Assembly: GCF_900114775.1 (NCBI RefSeq)
Contig: NZ_FOUE01000002.1
Coordinates: 333,847-397,846 of the forward strand
Source of the DNA: Marinobacter zhejiangensis
Lineage (GTDB): Bacteria > Pseudomonadota > Gammaproteobacteria > Pseudomonadales > Oleiphilaceae
Direction: 5' to 3'
DNA length: 64,000 nt
The notes under the pieces are model-generated. The model did no database searches, was not told the DNA's origin, and was given only the letters and a program-made list of their open reading frames with translations. Within the stretch, counting starts at the first letter, position 1, and each line of letters begins with the position of its first letter. This document shows positions 36,797 through 45,766 of this stretch, one piece after another. The translations under genes and the position numbers were made by a program.

Positions 36797-38377
36797 GTGT
36801 CCGAGGTACTGTCTACCCTCACGGGCCGACCGGAGTTATTGCTGTGGCTGTTGGTGCTGGCAACGCTGTTTGTTGGTACATGTTTGGTTCTCGTGGTTGC
36901 TACCAGGCGGAAGCTTGCTGAACTGAACGCGGAGTTGGCGCAGGGGCGCCAGGACTTGCAGAGCGCCCAGCACGAGCAGGCGCTGCGTGACCAGCAGTCT
37001 GCCCAGGTTAGCGCACAACGGGATGACATGGGGGCGCGAATCGCCGCTTTGGAGCAATCCGTTGCAGACTATCGTAGCCAGGTGTCACAGCTGGAAAGCG
37101 CAAATACCGCGCTACAAGCGGAAATCCGGACCCGGCGTGAAGGCACTGAGCATTTGCAACGTGAACATACCGAGTTGCAGCAGCGATATGAGCGTCTTTC
37201 CACCGAGTTGAGTGACGTGCGGATTGCCCTGAAGGAGAGCGAAGTCACTCTCGAGAAAGAGCTACGCGGTGCCAGAGAGAAGCTGGAGCTGCTGGAGCAC
37301 AACCGGGATGCGCTTAAACAGGAATTTGAAAACCTCGCCAACAAGATCTTCGAGCAAAAGCACGAGCGGTTCAGCCAGCAAGCCCGGACCAGCATCGATA
37401 CCTTGCTCAACCCCTTCCGTGATCAGTTGCAGGATTTCCGCAAGCGGGTTGAAGATGTCTACACCACGGAAACTAAAGACCGGCAGGCGCTCCGCAGTGA
37501 GATCAAATCCCTGCAGGAGTTGAATCGCCAGATTACCGAAGAAGCCGCCAACCTGACGCGGGCGCTGAAAGGCGACAAAAAAATTCAGGGGAACTGGGGT
37601 GAGCTGATTCTGGAGCGGGTGCTTGAACGTTCCGGGTTGCGCAAAGGCATCGAGTACGAGACACAGGGCAGCTACCGGGATGCCGATGGCAGCCTGCTTC
37701 GCCCTGACGTTATCGTTCACCTCCCTGACCAGCGCAATCTGGTGGTTGATTCCAAGGTATCGCTGGTGGCGTACCAGCAGTGGATCAACGAAGAAGACGA
37801 GACAATTCGTGGCGAGGCGCTGAAAGCCCATGTCGAGGCGGTACGAAACCACATCCGTACCCTGAGCGAGAAGGACTACAGTCAGCTTAATGGTCTGCAT
37901 TCACCAGACTTTGTGTTGTTGTTCATGCCGATCGAGCCGGCGTTTGTGGCGGCCTTCCAGCAAGACGAGAACCTGTTCGCAGAAGCCTTTGAGCGAAAGA
38001 TTATTGTGGTAACCCCAACCACCCTGCTGGCAACCCTGCGAACCATCGAGAATATCTGGCGTTATGAGCGACAAAGTCAGAACGCGCGTCGGATAGCGGA
38101 GCGGGCAGGGGCGGTCTATGACAAGCTCAGGGTCTTTGTGGAAGCCATGGAGAAGATGGGCTCCCAGCTGCAGACGGTTCAGGGCACTTATGACTCTGCC
38201 ATGAATACCCTGACCCGCGGTCGTGGTAACCTGATCTCCCAGGCCAGCCGATTTGTGGAGCTGGGGGTTCGGGTGAAAAAAGAACTACCAAAATCTATAC
38301 TGGATCAGGCCGAGGTGGATGCGGGCGATGATGAGCAGCAGCCTGCCTCAACCGATCCGGCAGCGGTTGAACAGTAA
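36797..38377 (+). CDS. rmuC: DNA recombination protein RmuC
   Basis: 526 residues from a GTG with AAGGAG upstream. One N-terminal TM helix (about residues 10-32), a long coiled coil (35-190), then the RmuC nuclease-fold domain: GNWGELILERVLE near residue 265, RPDVIVHLP and VVDSKVSL near residue 315, with the DSK forming the PD-(D/E)xK-type core. RmuC limits inversion at short inverted repeats and has been linked to phage defence in some studies. The C-terminus is an acidic low-complexity tail. The next gene starts 26 bases later. Confidence 0.94.
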   Translation: MSEVLSTLTGRPELLLWLLVLATLFVGTCLVLVVATRRKLAELNAELAQGRQDLQSAQHEQALRDQQSAQVSAQRDDMGARIAALEQSVADYRSQVSQLESANTALQAEIRTRREGTEHLQREHTELQQRYERLSTELSDVRIALKESEVTLEKELRGAREKLELLEHNRDALKQEFENLANKIFEQKHERFSQQARTSIDTLLNPFRDQLQDFRKRVEDVYTTETKDRQALRSEIKSLQELNRQITEEAANLTRALKGDKKIQGNWGELILERVLERSGLRKGIEYETQGSYRDADGSLLRPDVIVHLPDQRNLVVDSKVSLVAYQQWINEEDETIRGEALKAHVEAVRNHIRTLSEKDYSQLNGLHSPDFVLLFMPIEPAFVAAFQQDENLFAEAFERKIIVVTPTTLLATLRTIENIWRYERQSQNARRIAERAGAVYDKLRVFVEAMEKMGSQLQTVQGTYDSAMNTLTRGRGNLISQASRFVELGVRVKKELPKSILDQAEVDAGDDEQQPASTDPAAVEQ

Positions 38378-38403
38378 CCAGGGTATCTCACGGGAGGAGT
38401 AGT

Positions 38404-39267
38404 ATGTCAGTGACCATCAAAAGAGCGCGGGCATTCTTCCACGGAAAGACGCGGCTGGCGGTTGCACTTACCTTGGCGATGGCCGCCGGGTCTGCCAGTG
38501 CACTGTCGCCGGAGCATGAGGTCCGCCGTTTGATGCTGGCGACCGAATCGGCTGTGGAGAGTGGCAACTGGCAGGAAGCGGGGGAGTACCTGAACCGCCT
38601 ACAGGGGCTGGATGCAGAGAAGCCTGATGAATATCAGTTCTATCGTGGCCGGGTCATGCTGCAAGCCGGCCAGTTGAATGAAGCACGGCAGGCGCTGGAG
38701 CAGTACGTATCGTCGGTTGGTGACGATGGCGGGCATTACGACGAGGCCCTGGAGCTCATCACTGAGGTCGAGAAGGCGCAGCGCACTGGCGGAAACGGGG
38801 TCGACGCACGGCCCCAGCAGGAGCGGGTGGCGATCATTGAACCTGCGGACGGCCAGACCCTCGAAAGCCTGCAGCGTTTGTACCTCACCAACTCCAATTC
38901 CGGGGCGCTCGCCGCGCACCTGAATAGCCTGGTATCAGTGAACGGCTGGCGGGAAGACCACCGGGTAGTCCGGGCCGGGGCGCCAGCGGATATTGAATAC
39001 AAGGTGTCTTCGGCGGCGGGGGAAATCCATATCCAGGAATCCCGGATGACCGTGTCAGGACAGCGTCAGGTATCCACGGAAACCATACTGGTGTTTGGGG
39101 TCAGCCCCATGGTCCGCTGGGATTGCGACGGCACACTGGATACCTGCTGGATCTACGATCCCCGCGATGGCTCCCGGTTGATGCAGCTTGGTGCCAGCCG
39201 CGACCAGGCCCGCGAGGCAGCACGAACCCTGGGGCGGCTGATCAAGGAACTGCAGAACCCCAGCTGA
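38404..39267 (+). CDS. Exported TPR-like hypothetical protein
   Basis: 287 residues with a basic N-terminus, a hydrophobic stretch and an AxA-type cleavage site (AGSASA, about residues 26-31), so Sec export is likely. Residues 35-115 look like two helical TPR-type repeats (GNWQEAGEYLNRL; QLNEARQALEQYV). The rest is a beta-rich domain of unknown type with two Cys close together (WDCDGTLDTCW) that could form a disulfide. Preceded by GGGAGGAG. Possibly co-transcribed with rmuC. Confidence 0.75.
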   Translation: MSVTIKRARAFFHGKTRLAVALTLAMAAGSASALSPEHEVRRLMLATESAVESGNWQEAGEYLNRLQGLDAEKPDEYQFYRGRVMLQAGQLNEARQALEQYVSSVGDDGGHYDEALELITEVEKAQRTGGNGVDARPQQERVAIIEPADGQTLESLQRLYLTNSNSGALAAHLNSLVSVNGWREDHRVVRAGAPADIEYKVSSAAGEIHIQESRMTVSGQRQVSTETILVFGVSPMVRWDCDGTLDTCWIYDPRDGSRLMQLGASRDQAREAARTLGRLIKELQNPS

Positions 39268-39279
39268 TGCTGTTTTAGG

Positions 39280-40323
39280 TCAGTTACTCCGATCGCCTTC
39301 CCTATAGGCGCCCGGGGTAACACCGGTCCATTTTTTGAATGCCCGATGGAAAGTGGACGGTTCGGTAAAGCCAACCCGGTGGGCGATATCGTTGATGGGC
39401 AGCTCTGGCCGGCCCAGGAAGTAGATGGCCAGATCCCTCCTGAGTAGATCCTTGATTTCCTGGAACGATGTATTTTCCTGTTTAAGCCTGCGACGTAAGG
39501 TCTGGGGGCTGGTGTGCAGCTCTGCCGCAATCCACTCGAAATCCGGCAGCGGTTGGGTGAAGTCGCGCCCAATCAGGGTACGAATCCGGCCGGTGTAGGT
39601 ATTACTTTCATCGGGGCGTGACAGCAAATCGGCTGGGGACGTCTTCAGAAACTGCCGCATTTCTGACTTATCCCGGATCACCGGCGCCGACAGGAAACGT
39701 TTGTCAAAGGACAGGCTGGTTTCCTTCGCGTCAAAATTCAGCGGGCAGTGAAATATGTGCCGGTACTCATCGCCATGATCCGGTTCCGGGTAGTCAAATG
39801 TCGCACCGCTCAGTTCAATGGGCTGGCCGATCAGCCAGCTGCCCAACCGATGCCAGATCACCAGAATGCTTTCCCTGAGGAAAAACAGGGGGTCGGTGAT
39901 TTCACCCTCAATCAGGGTAATGAGCCGCGCCTCGTCGCTGGTGGTATCCAGTCGCATGCAGGCGGTGGGTTCGAACAGCCGGGAAAATTGGAAGGCACGT
40001 TCATACACATGTTCGAGAGTGGCGCACTCAATCACCAGGTCGCACATGGTGGCAAAGGTGCCTGGCCGGCAGCGTCGTGGTCCCATTCCGCCGAATTCAT
40101 CCCCCATTTCGATCCAGATAACCTGCATCAGCCGGCTGTACTGTGTGCTGTTGACCCGGGATTTTTCGATTTTCAGCAGATCTGGAGAAATGCCAGCCAG
40201 ACGGAGCAGCCGGTCGGTATCAAAGCCCGCCTGCTCGGCACCACAGAGGGCGGCCTGAACGAAGTGTCGGGATACGGTTAAATCTGACATGGGGGAGTCC
40301 AGCGGAAGCAACGTAGTCATCAT
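39280..40323 (-). CDS. AraC-family transcriptional regulator (arabinose-binding-like N-terminus)
   Basis: 347 residues. An N-terminal ligand domain of the Arabinose_bd/OruR type (PF12625) is followed by a double helix-turn-helix with LHTSPQTLRRRLKQENTSF and PINDIAHRVGFTEPSTFHRA, ending KKWTGVTPGAYR. Start could be the ATG at 40323 or MSDLTV at 40290; neither has a strong ribosome site. It is divergent from the CoA-transferase gene across 152 bases and is the natural candidate to regulate it. Confidence 0.9.
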   Translation of the reverse strand: MMTTLLPLDSPMSDLTVSRHFVQAALCGAEQAGFDTDRLLRLAGISPDLLKIEKSRVNSTQYSRLMQVIWIEMGDEFGGMGPRRCRPGTFATMCDLVIECATLEHVYERAFQFSRLFEPTACMRLDTTSDEARLITLIEGEITDPLFFLRESILVIWHRLGSWLIGQPIELSGATFDYPEPDHGDEYRHIFHCPLNFDAKETSLSFDKRFLSAPVIRDKSEMRQFLKTSPADLLSRPDESNTYTGRIRTLIGRDFTQPLPDFEWIAAELHTSPQTLRRRLKQENTSFQEIKDLLRRDLAIYFLGRPELPINDIAHRVGFTEPSTFHRAFKKWTGVTPGAYREGDRSN

Positions 40324-40475
40324 AAGGCGCGGCGGTCACATTGCAACCGCCGCACCCGTCGAGATTTGGTAGAAATGGTCAATTGGAATGTCGTCACCGA
40401 CGGTTGGCCCGGAAAGAAAAACCCGGCAGCATCGGAGTCATGGATTCCCATAATGGCAAGACCTGAGGAGACGCT

Positions 40476-41600
40476 ATGCCCGGCCCGTTACAGACGTTGA
40501 AAATCCTGGATTTCAGCACCTTGCTGCCAGGTCCCTACGCAACCATGTTGTTGGCGGACATGGGGGCGGATGTGCTGCGAGTGGAGGCGCCGGATCGACT
40601 GGACCTGACCCGGGTGATGCCGCCCCACGACGATGGCGTCAGCACCGCCCATACCTTCCTTAACCGGGGTAAACGTTCGTTGGGGCTTAACCTCAAGGAC
40701 CCGGCCAGCGTCGAGGTAGTCAAGCGCTTGGTGGCGGAGTATGACGTGGTGGTTGAACAGTTCCGCCCCGGGGTTATGGATCGACTGGGTATTGGCTATG
40801 AGGCCCTTAAAGCGATCAACCCGCGGCTGATCTACTGTGCCATCACCGGCTACGGCCAGACCGGCCCCTACAAGGATCGCGCCGGTCATGACATCAACTA
40901 TCTGGCCCTGGCGGGCGTCAGCAGTCACTGCGGCCGTCAGAACAGCGGGCCGCCCCCGATGGGCATCCAGATCGCCGATGTGGCTGGGGGCTCCCACCAT
41001 GCGGTGATGGGCATCCTGGCGGCGGTTGTTCATCGTCAACAGACCGGGGAGGGGCAGTTTGTTGATATCAGCATGACGGATGCGGCCTTTGCGCTCAACG
41101 CCATGGCCGGGGCGGCCTGCCTGGCCGGTGGTGTGGAACAGAAGCCGGAAGGTGCGCTGCTGAATGGTGGCAGCTTCTATGACTATTACCGGACTTCAGA
41201 CGGTCGCTGGTTGTCCGTTGGCAGTCTGGAGCCCCAGTTCCTGGCCCGCCTGTGCGAAGTGATTGGCAAACCGGAGCTGAAAAGCTACGGTCTGAGCCAG
41301 AACCCGGAGCACCAGCAGACGCTGAAGTCAGCCATTGCCGAAGCCATCGCCAGCCGGCCCCTGAACGAGTGGTGCAACATCTTCGCGGATCAGGACGCCT
41401 GTGTGGAACCGGTGTTGACGATCTCTGAAGCCGCCGAGCATCCCCAGCTAAAGGCGCGAGGTATGGTGATTGAAGTGCCGAAAGGCGATGGCCGAACACA
41501 GCGTCAGATTGGACATCCAATCAAGTTTGAGAAGACGGGGTGTGAGAGCGCGTATGTGGGTAAAGTGCTGGGGGCGGATAACGGAGAGATCTTGGACTAA
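40476..41600 (+). CDS. CaiB/BaiF family CoA-transferase (type III)
   Basis: 374 residues, ATG with GAGGAG upstream. Opens with LKILDFSTLLPGPYATMLLADMGADVLRVE, read here as LLPGPYATMLLADMGAD plus flanks, the family hallmark. The catalytic Asp is expected in FVDISMTDAA (about residue 190), and RGMVIEV and GHPIKF occur near the C-terminus. Type III CoA-transferases move CoA between carboxylic acids. Close relatives include alpha-methylacyl-CoA racemases, so either activity is possible. Likely under control of the divergent AraC regulator. Confidence 0.9.
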   Translation: MPGPLQTLKILDFSTLLPGPYATMLLADMGADVLRVEAPDRLDLTRVMPPHDDGVSTAHTFLNRGKRSLGLNLKDPASVEVVKRLVAEYDVVVEQFRPGVMDRLGIGYEALKAINPRLIYCAITGYGQTGPYKDRAGHDINYLALAGVSSHCGRQNSGPPPMGIQIADVAGGSHHAVMGILAAVVHRQQTGEGQFVDISMTDAAFALNAMAGAACLAGGVEQKPEGALLNGGSFYDYYRTSDGRWLSVGSLEPQFLARLCEVIGKPELKSYGLSQNPEHQQTLKSAIAEAIASRPLNEWCNIFADQDACVEPVLTISEAAEHPQLKARGMVIEVPKGDGRTQRQIGHPIKFEKTGCESAYVGKVLGADNGEILD

Positions 41601-41616
41601 AGCCTGTAAGTTGTAA

Positions 41617-41647
41617 TAAAAAAGCCCCGGCAATGCCGGGGCTTTTA
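41617..41647. terminator. Bidirectional rho-independent terminator
   Basis: AATAAAAAAGCCCCGGC, short loop, GCCGGGGCTTTTAG: a strong stem between the converging CoA-transferase and lipase genes, with A and T tracts on either side. Confidence 0.9.
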
Positions 41648-41666
41648 GGTTTAGGCAACTGCGGGT

Positions 41667-44366
41667 TTATGGAGCCATAAACAGACCGAGGGTTTCCTGA
41701 ACCATTTGGCCGAAGACGGCTGCAGGGTCTGCAGAAACTGGTGTGCCGTGGTTTGCTCCATCGTACGCTGTGATGTTGCTCAAACCGAGCGTCATCGGTT
41801 GAGTACCAGACAGCGGCGCGTTGAAGCTGTTGATGGAAACAGGGATCTGCTGGCCGGCAATTTCGGCGTTAAATACGCCGGACAGGGCCGGGGTACCCCA
41901 TTGCGCTTCGTCAGCGGCGTTCGGAACAACAGTGTCTCCGTTCACCTGGGACAGCAGGATCTGACCAGCTTGACCGTTCAGGTTGTCGACAAAGTTGATC
42001 GGGTCAACCGTATCGAGAGCTGCCTGGAAGACGTTGAAGTAAGTTTCCAGGTTCGCGTCGCCCTGAGCCAAGCCAGCCGCTTGCTGCAGGCCAAGGTAGA
42101 TATTGGGTGCAAACGCCGGGGAGTTTTGCGCCATACCGGCAATACCGCCGCCTGGAGTCAGCAGGCTGGCTGCCAGGACATCGTTGGCCGCTTCCGCCGG
42201 GTTCAGTGCAGCAGTCTGGTTGGCATTGACGGCCGCCAGGAACGGAGTGCCAGTCAGGGTGCCGAAGGAGTGACCGACAAAGTACGTGTCTGGAGCTGGG
42301 TTAATCTGGAACGGTTGTCCACCGAGATTGACCATGGTCAACCCGGGAATACTGGCGCTCAGGTTCATCAGATCCACCGAACCCTGGCGCATGTTGTCCC
42401 GAGACGTCAGGAAGCTGGTCAGGTTGATGAACATGCTACCGGAGTCGCCCGCGCCGTTGGCGTAGTCAAACGGTGCGACCGTGCCAGGTACCGGGGCGTA
42501 GAAGCCAAAGTGACGCTCGTTAGCCTCCATTGGTGCGAGACCCGGAACGGTACTGCCGGCATTGGCGACGGTATTTTCAATAGAAACAAGTCCTGCCATG
42601 CTGGCCGCAGATCCCGCGACTTGGGCTTCACATGCACCACCCATAACTTGCTGTATCGCGATTGCGTCGTCAGCATCCACGGTGCATCCTGCGCCACGAA
42701 GCTGGGCCAACAAGCCCAACGACAGCTGGCTGCCAATTAAGGCTGCCCGGTTAGTGTCGTTGACGGGCAGGCCTGCTCCAGTAAGGAGCTTGTCTGCAAG
42801 TGCTGCTTGCTCTTCAGCAGTAAATGCGCCAACACCGTGCAGCGGAAGGTCGATGCCAAATACAGCATAGCCCTGGGCCGCCAGTGCGGTTCCGAAAGTG
42901 AGCATGGCGCTTCGGTCTGTGGTGATGCCGTGCTGGTAGATCACGACGCCGGCAACATTGCCGTCAGATGGATACAGGGCCAGCAGCGGGACTTCTACAT
43001 CGGACTTCTTCTTGGGGAAGGGGAAGACGTAGTTCACCGCTGTGGAAACTGCAGGGTTGGCCTGAGGAATGGATAGGCCGATGTTGGTAAAGGCCTGATT
43101 CATAGCGGTGGCCAGGGCATCGTCCGCCACCCAGGACTCGGTCATGATGCCGGAAGCACTGCTACCCAGGTAGTACGGGAGAGAGATGGTGCCTTCCACG
43201 GCCAGCACGTCTGTTGGGCCTGCTCCAACGGCCGTCAGAACGCTGCTGGTTGGTGCAGAGACCAGGGGAACCGGTTTTGTGGATGCCAGGTTCAATGTGA
43301 TATCACCTGCACTGCGGCCTGACTGGTTAGGTAGCGCGGCGCCGAAATTGCCAGCCAATGCAATACCTGTACAGTCAATTGCCATTTGTCCGATCAGGCC
43401 GCCGCAGCCTGCTGGCGGAGCAGCGTCAAAGACCGGAGACAGTGCAGCTTGTAGCTCAGGTGAAGGGAAAGCGCCAACGGCAGCTGTGACGGTGGCGTTA
43501 ACTGTGGCGTAATCGCTAGCCCCGCCTGCAATGGCAGCTTTTGCAGCGCTAACTTTCAGAAAAGTACCGAGCTGATCGGCAAACCAAGCGGCAGGTTCAG
43601 CAATATACTGAAGCACTTTCTCATCGTTGGATGTGGTAAAGCTGTAGCTGACAGCAATGCTGTCCGCTTCAATGCCCAGAGCGGCTACTGCGGTACCTTC
43701 CCAAAGCTTATTAATGAGAGTGCGCACTGACGCAAGAGATGCGTTGCCGAGCGGCTGCTCCTCATCGGTCAGGTTGCTGTAGCTTGGTGAGGAAATGATC
43801 GGGTCACCGTTAATGTCGGTGATGCCTTTGGTGACCACTGCAACGTAACGTTTACGCGGGGCCAGGGGCTCCAGCGGAAGCAGGCGGATAGCGGACGTGC
43901 CGTCGAGTGCTACAACGTCCACCCGTGCTGCAGGTACACCTGCGACGGTGGGCGGCTCAGCATTGGCGAGACCCTGCACGGGGTCGCCGCTGGCGTATTC
44001 AAGCTCCAGCAGGAATACGGTCTGGCCGTAAACTGCGGTAGCGGGATCAATCTGGCCATTAAACTGAATCACGGCGGGTGCTACGGTGGACGCGCCGCTC
44101 AGTTCATTAAGGGCTGTTGTTACAGGTGGGGAGCTGTCAGCAACTCCAAAGGTTCCATCACCCTGTGCGGAATCAAAAATCAGATCGTTCGGGATAGGCA
44201 GTGCACCTGCCAGAGGGTTAAAGACGGGCCATGTCTTTCCATCGAACCCCGGGTTTGAAATTTTATAATCCGGGTCTGCATTTGCGCCTGTTTGGCCGTC
44301 GTCGAAACAGCCGGTGAGCCCAAGGGTAGATGCCACGGCAAGACTTATTAGGGTTTTCTTGAACAT
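41667..44366 (-). CDS. VolA/Pla-1-type lipoprotein lipase
   Basis: 899 residues from the ATG at 44366 (MFKKTLISLAVA), giving a proper lipoprotein signal with lipobox LTGC; the longer frame back to 44594 has no leader and is rejected. After the lipobox comes an FDDGQTGANAD linker and a beta-rich N-terminal domain (NPLAGALPIPNDL is a family hallmark), then an alpha/beta-hydrolase domain with nucleophile Ser700 in VGHSFGT and an oxyanion-type YQHGITTDRS segment. Such surface lipases hydrolyse lipids or lysophospholipids in Vibrio and Marinobacter-like bacteria. A downstream Asp and His (YDGANHG) can complete the triad. Confidence 0.9.
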   Translation of the reverse strand: MFKKTLISLAVASTLGLTGCFDDGQTGANADPDYKISNPGFDGKTWPVFNPLAGALPIPNDLIFDSAQGDGTFGVADSSPPVTTALNELSGASTVAPAVIQFNGQIDPATAVYGQTVFLLELEYASGDPVQGLANAEPPTVAGVPAARVDVVALDGTSAIRLLPLEPLAPRKRYVAVVTKGITDINGDPIISSPSYSNLTDEEQPLGNASLASVRTLINKLWEGTAVAALGIEADSIAVSYSFTTSNDEKVLQYIAEPAAWFADQLGTFLKVSAAKAAIAGGASDYATVNATVTAAVGAFPSPELQAALSPVFDAAPPAGCGGLIGQMAIDCTGIALAGNFGAALPNQSGRSAGDITLNLASTKPVPLVSAPTSSVLTAVGAGPTDVLAVEGTISLPYYLGSSASGIMTESWVADDALATAMNQAFTNIGLSIPQANPAVSTAVNYVFPFPKKKSDVEVPLLALYPSDGNVAGVVIYQHGITTDRSAMLTFGTALAAQGYAVFGIDLPLHGVGAFTAEEQAALADKLLTGAGLPVNDTNRAALIGSQLSLGLLAQLRGAGCTVDADDAIAIQQVMGGACEAQVAGSAASMAGLVSIENTVANAGSTVPGLAPMEANERHFGFYAPVPGTVAPFDYANGAGDSGSMFINLTSFLTSRDNMRQGSVDLMNLSASIPGLTMVNLGGQPFQINPAPDTYFVGHSFGTLTGTPFLAAVNANQTAALNPAEAANDVLAASLLTPGGGIAGMAQNSPAFAPNIYLGLQQAAGLAQGDANLETYFNVFQAALDTVDPINFVDNLNGQAGQILLSQVNGDTVVPNAADEAQWGTPALSGVFNAEIAGQQIPVSINSFNAPLSGTQPMTLGLSNITAYDGANHGTPVSADPAAVFGQMVQETLGLFMAP

Positions 44367-44648
44367 GGGTGGAACCTTTTCCTGTTGTTGTGTCGTTATA
44401 TTCGGCAACTGACGGGGCCGGTGAGTCCCGGTAAGCCCTATGCCAGTGGCCGGTGCTGTCTGGTTTTTGTGCCAGCAATCTGCGCCACTTTTTATTCCAC
44501 TCTGACTATATCGAAAGTCGATGGATACTGTTGATCGCTCTAAAGTGTGATTCTGGGGTGAGTTGTGGTGATCATCCTTTGCTGATTCACCCAACCTGAT
44601 GCTTCAGAGGCCCGCTCGCCTTCTTGAACATAGATGCGGACGGGTAGA

Positions 44649-44688
44649 TTGTCGAGCCGGGCGGCCGGAGGCCGGCCCGGCAGGACAA
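44649..44688 (-). terminator. Terminator-like hairpin after the enoyl-CoA hydratase gene
   Basis: TTGTC...GCCGGGCGGCC pairs with GGCCGGCCCGGC...GACAA with one bulge. Very GC-rich and without a T tract. It lies just downstream of the hydratase stop. Confidence 0.5.
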
Positions 44689-44696
44689 CAGGTGTA

Positions 44697-45470
44697 TCAG
44701 CTGAAGTTGGAAAAGTCCGGTTTGCGCTTTTCCATAAAGGCTTTGAGTGCCTCGGCAGCTTCCGGGGACTTCAGCCGCTCTGCAAACAAGGCGCCTTCCG
44801 TCTTGAGGGTCTCGAGCAGCTCTTCTTTGGGTGCCCGGTTCAGCAGGGCTTTGGTGGCGCGAATGGCGGCTGGCGCCTGGGCGACAACCTGCTGGCAGAA
44901 TTGCAGCGCCGTCGCTTCAGTTTCTTCCGGATCACACACGCGGTTGATCAGCCCCAGGCGATCGGCCTCTTCAGCACCAAATACCCCGCCAAGCATCAGC
45001 AGCTCCGCTGCCCGTACCCGACCAATCCAGGTTGGCAATAGCAGGCTTGAACCGCCCTCCGGACACAGTCCGAGGTTGGCAAAGGGCATCTGGAAGCGGG
45101 TGTTGGTGCCGGCACAGACAAAATCGCAGTGCAGCAGCATGGTGGTGCCAATGCCCACCGCAGGGCCATTGACCGCCGCAACCACCGGCTTGGTGGCGGT
45201 GGCCAGCAGAAGCAGGAAACGACCAACCGGGGTTTCCTCGAAGGCGCCGGGCAGGCCCTTGGCAAAATCGCTCAGGTCATTACCTGCGGTGAAGCAGTCG
45301 CTGCTACCGGTAAACAGGACGCAACGGATATCAGCGTCGTCTTCGGCGGTTTTCAGAGCGTCGCCCATAGCGGTGTACATGTCGTGGGTCAGCGCGTTCT
45401 TGCGATCCAGCCGGTTGATTCGAACGACCAGAAGGTGTTGTTGTTTTTCGGTGAGCACGTGATTCGTCAC
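44697..45470 (-). CDS. Enoyl-CoA hydratase/isomerase family protein
   Basis: 257 residues from a GTG at 45470, chosen because CAGGAG lies upstream; the frame extends 26 residues further without a ribosome site. Crotonase-fold signatures: FTAGNDLSDF (CoA-binding and oxyanion loop), AAVNGPAVGIGTTMLLHCD (about residues 95-113) and LGLCPEGGSS with the catalytic-type Glu. The SSLLLP segment with one clear acidic residue resembles 3,2-enoyl isomerase-like members more than the two-Glu hydratases, so isomerase activity is possible. Fatty-acid oxidation role inferred. Single-gene unit. Confidence 0.88.
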   Translation of the reverse strand: MTNHVLTEKQQHLLVVRINRLDRKNALTHDMYTAMGDALKTAEDDADIRCVLFTGSSDCFTAGNDLSDFAKGLPGAFEETPVGRFLLLLATATKPVVAAVNGPAVGIGTTMLLHCDFVCAGTNTRFQMPFANLGLCPEGGSSLLLPTWIGRVRAAELLMLGGVFGAEEADRLGLINRVCDPEETEATALQFCQQVVAQAPAAIRATKALLNRAPKEELLETLKTEGALFAERLKSPEAAEALKAFMEKRKPDFSNFS

Positions 45471-45766
45471 GGGGGTCTCCTGCTGTGAATGTCGTGGGAG
45501 CATTCGCTCCCTTGCTGGATTTAACCTTAAACGGGCGTTTGAATGCAAAGAGGATAGCTAACTATCTTGGTGTCTTTTGGTAACCGGGTTCGCGCTGGAA
45601 TACCTGCATAGAGGGTGTTTGGAGAGCCTTGGCCGATGGTCGTGTTCCCGCCTCTGTATAAAGAAGCAACTGACTGGTAAACTTTATGCCCGATTTTTCT
45701 GGACGGCTCGCCGACGATGGCGCCAGTCCCAGCCTACGCAAAGCAACATTACCTGATGAGACGCCT

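Noticed and set aside
44367..44594. 76-residue extension of the lipase
   Set aside because: It would bury the lipoprotein signal peptide, which starts properly at 44366.
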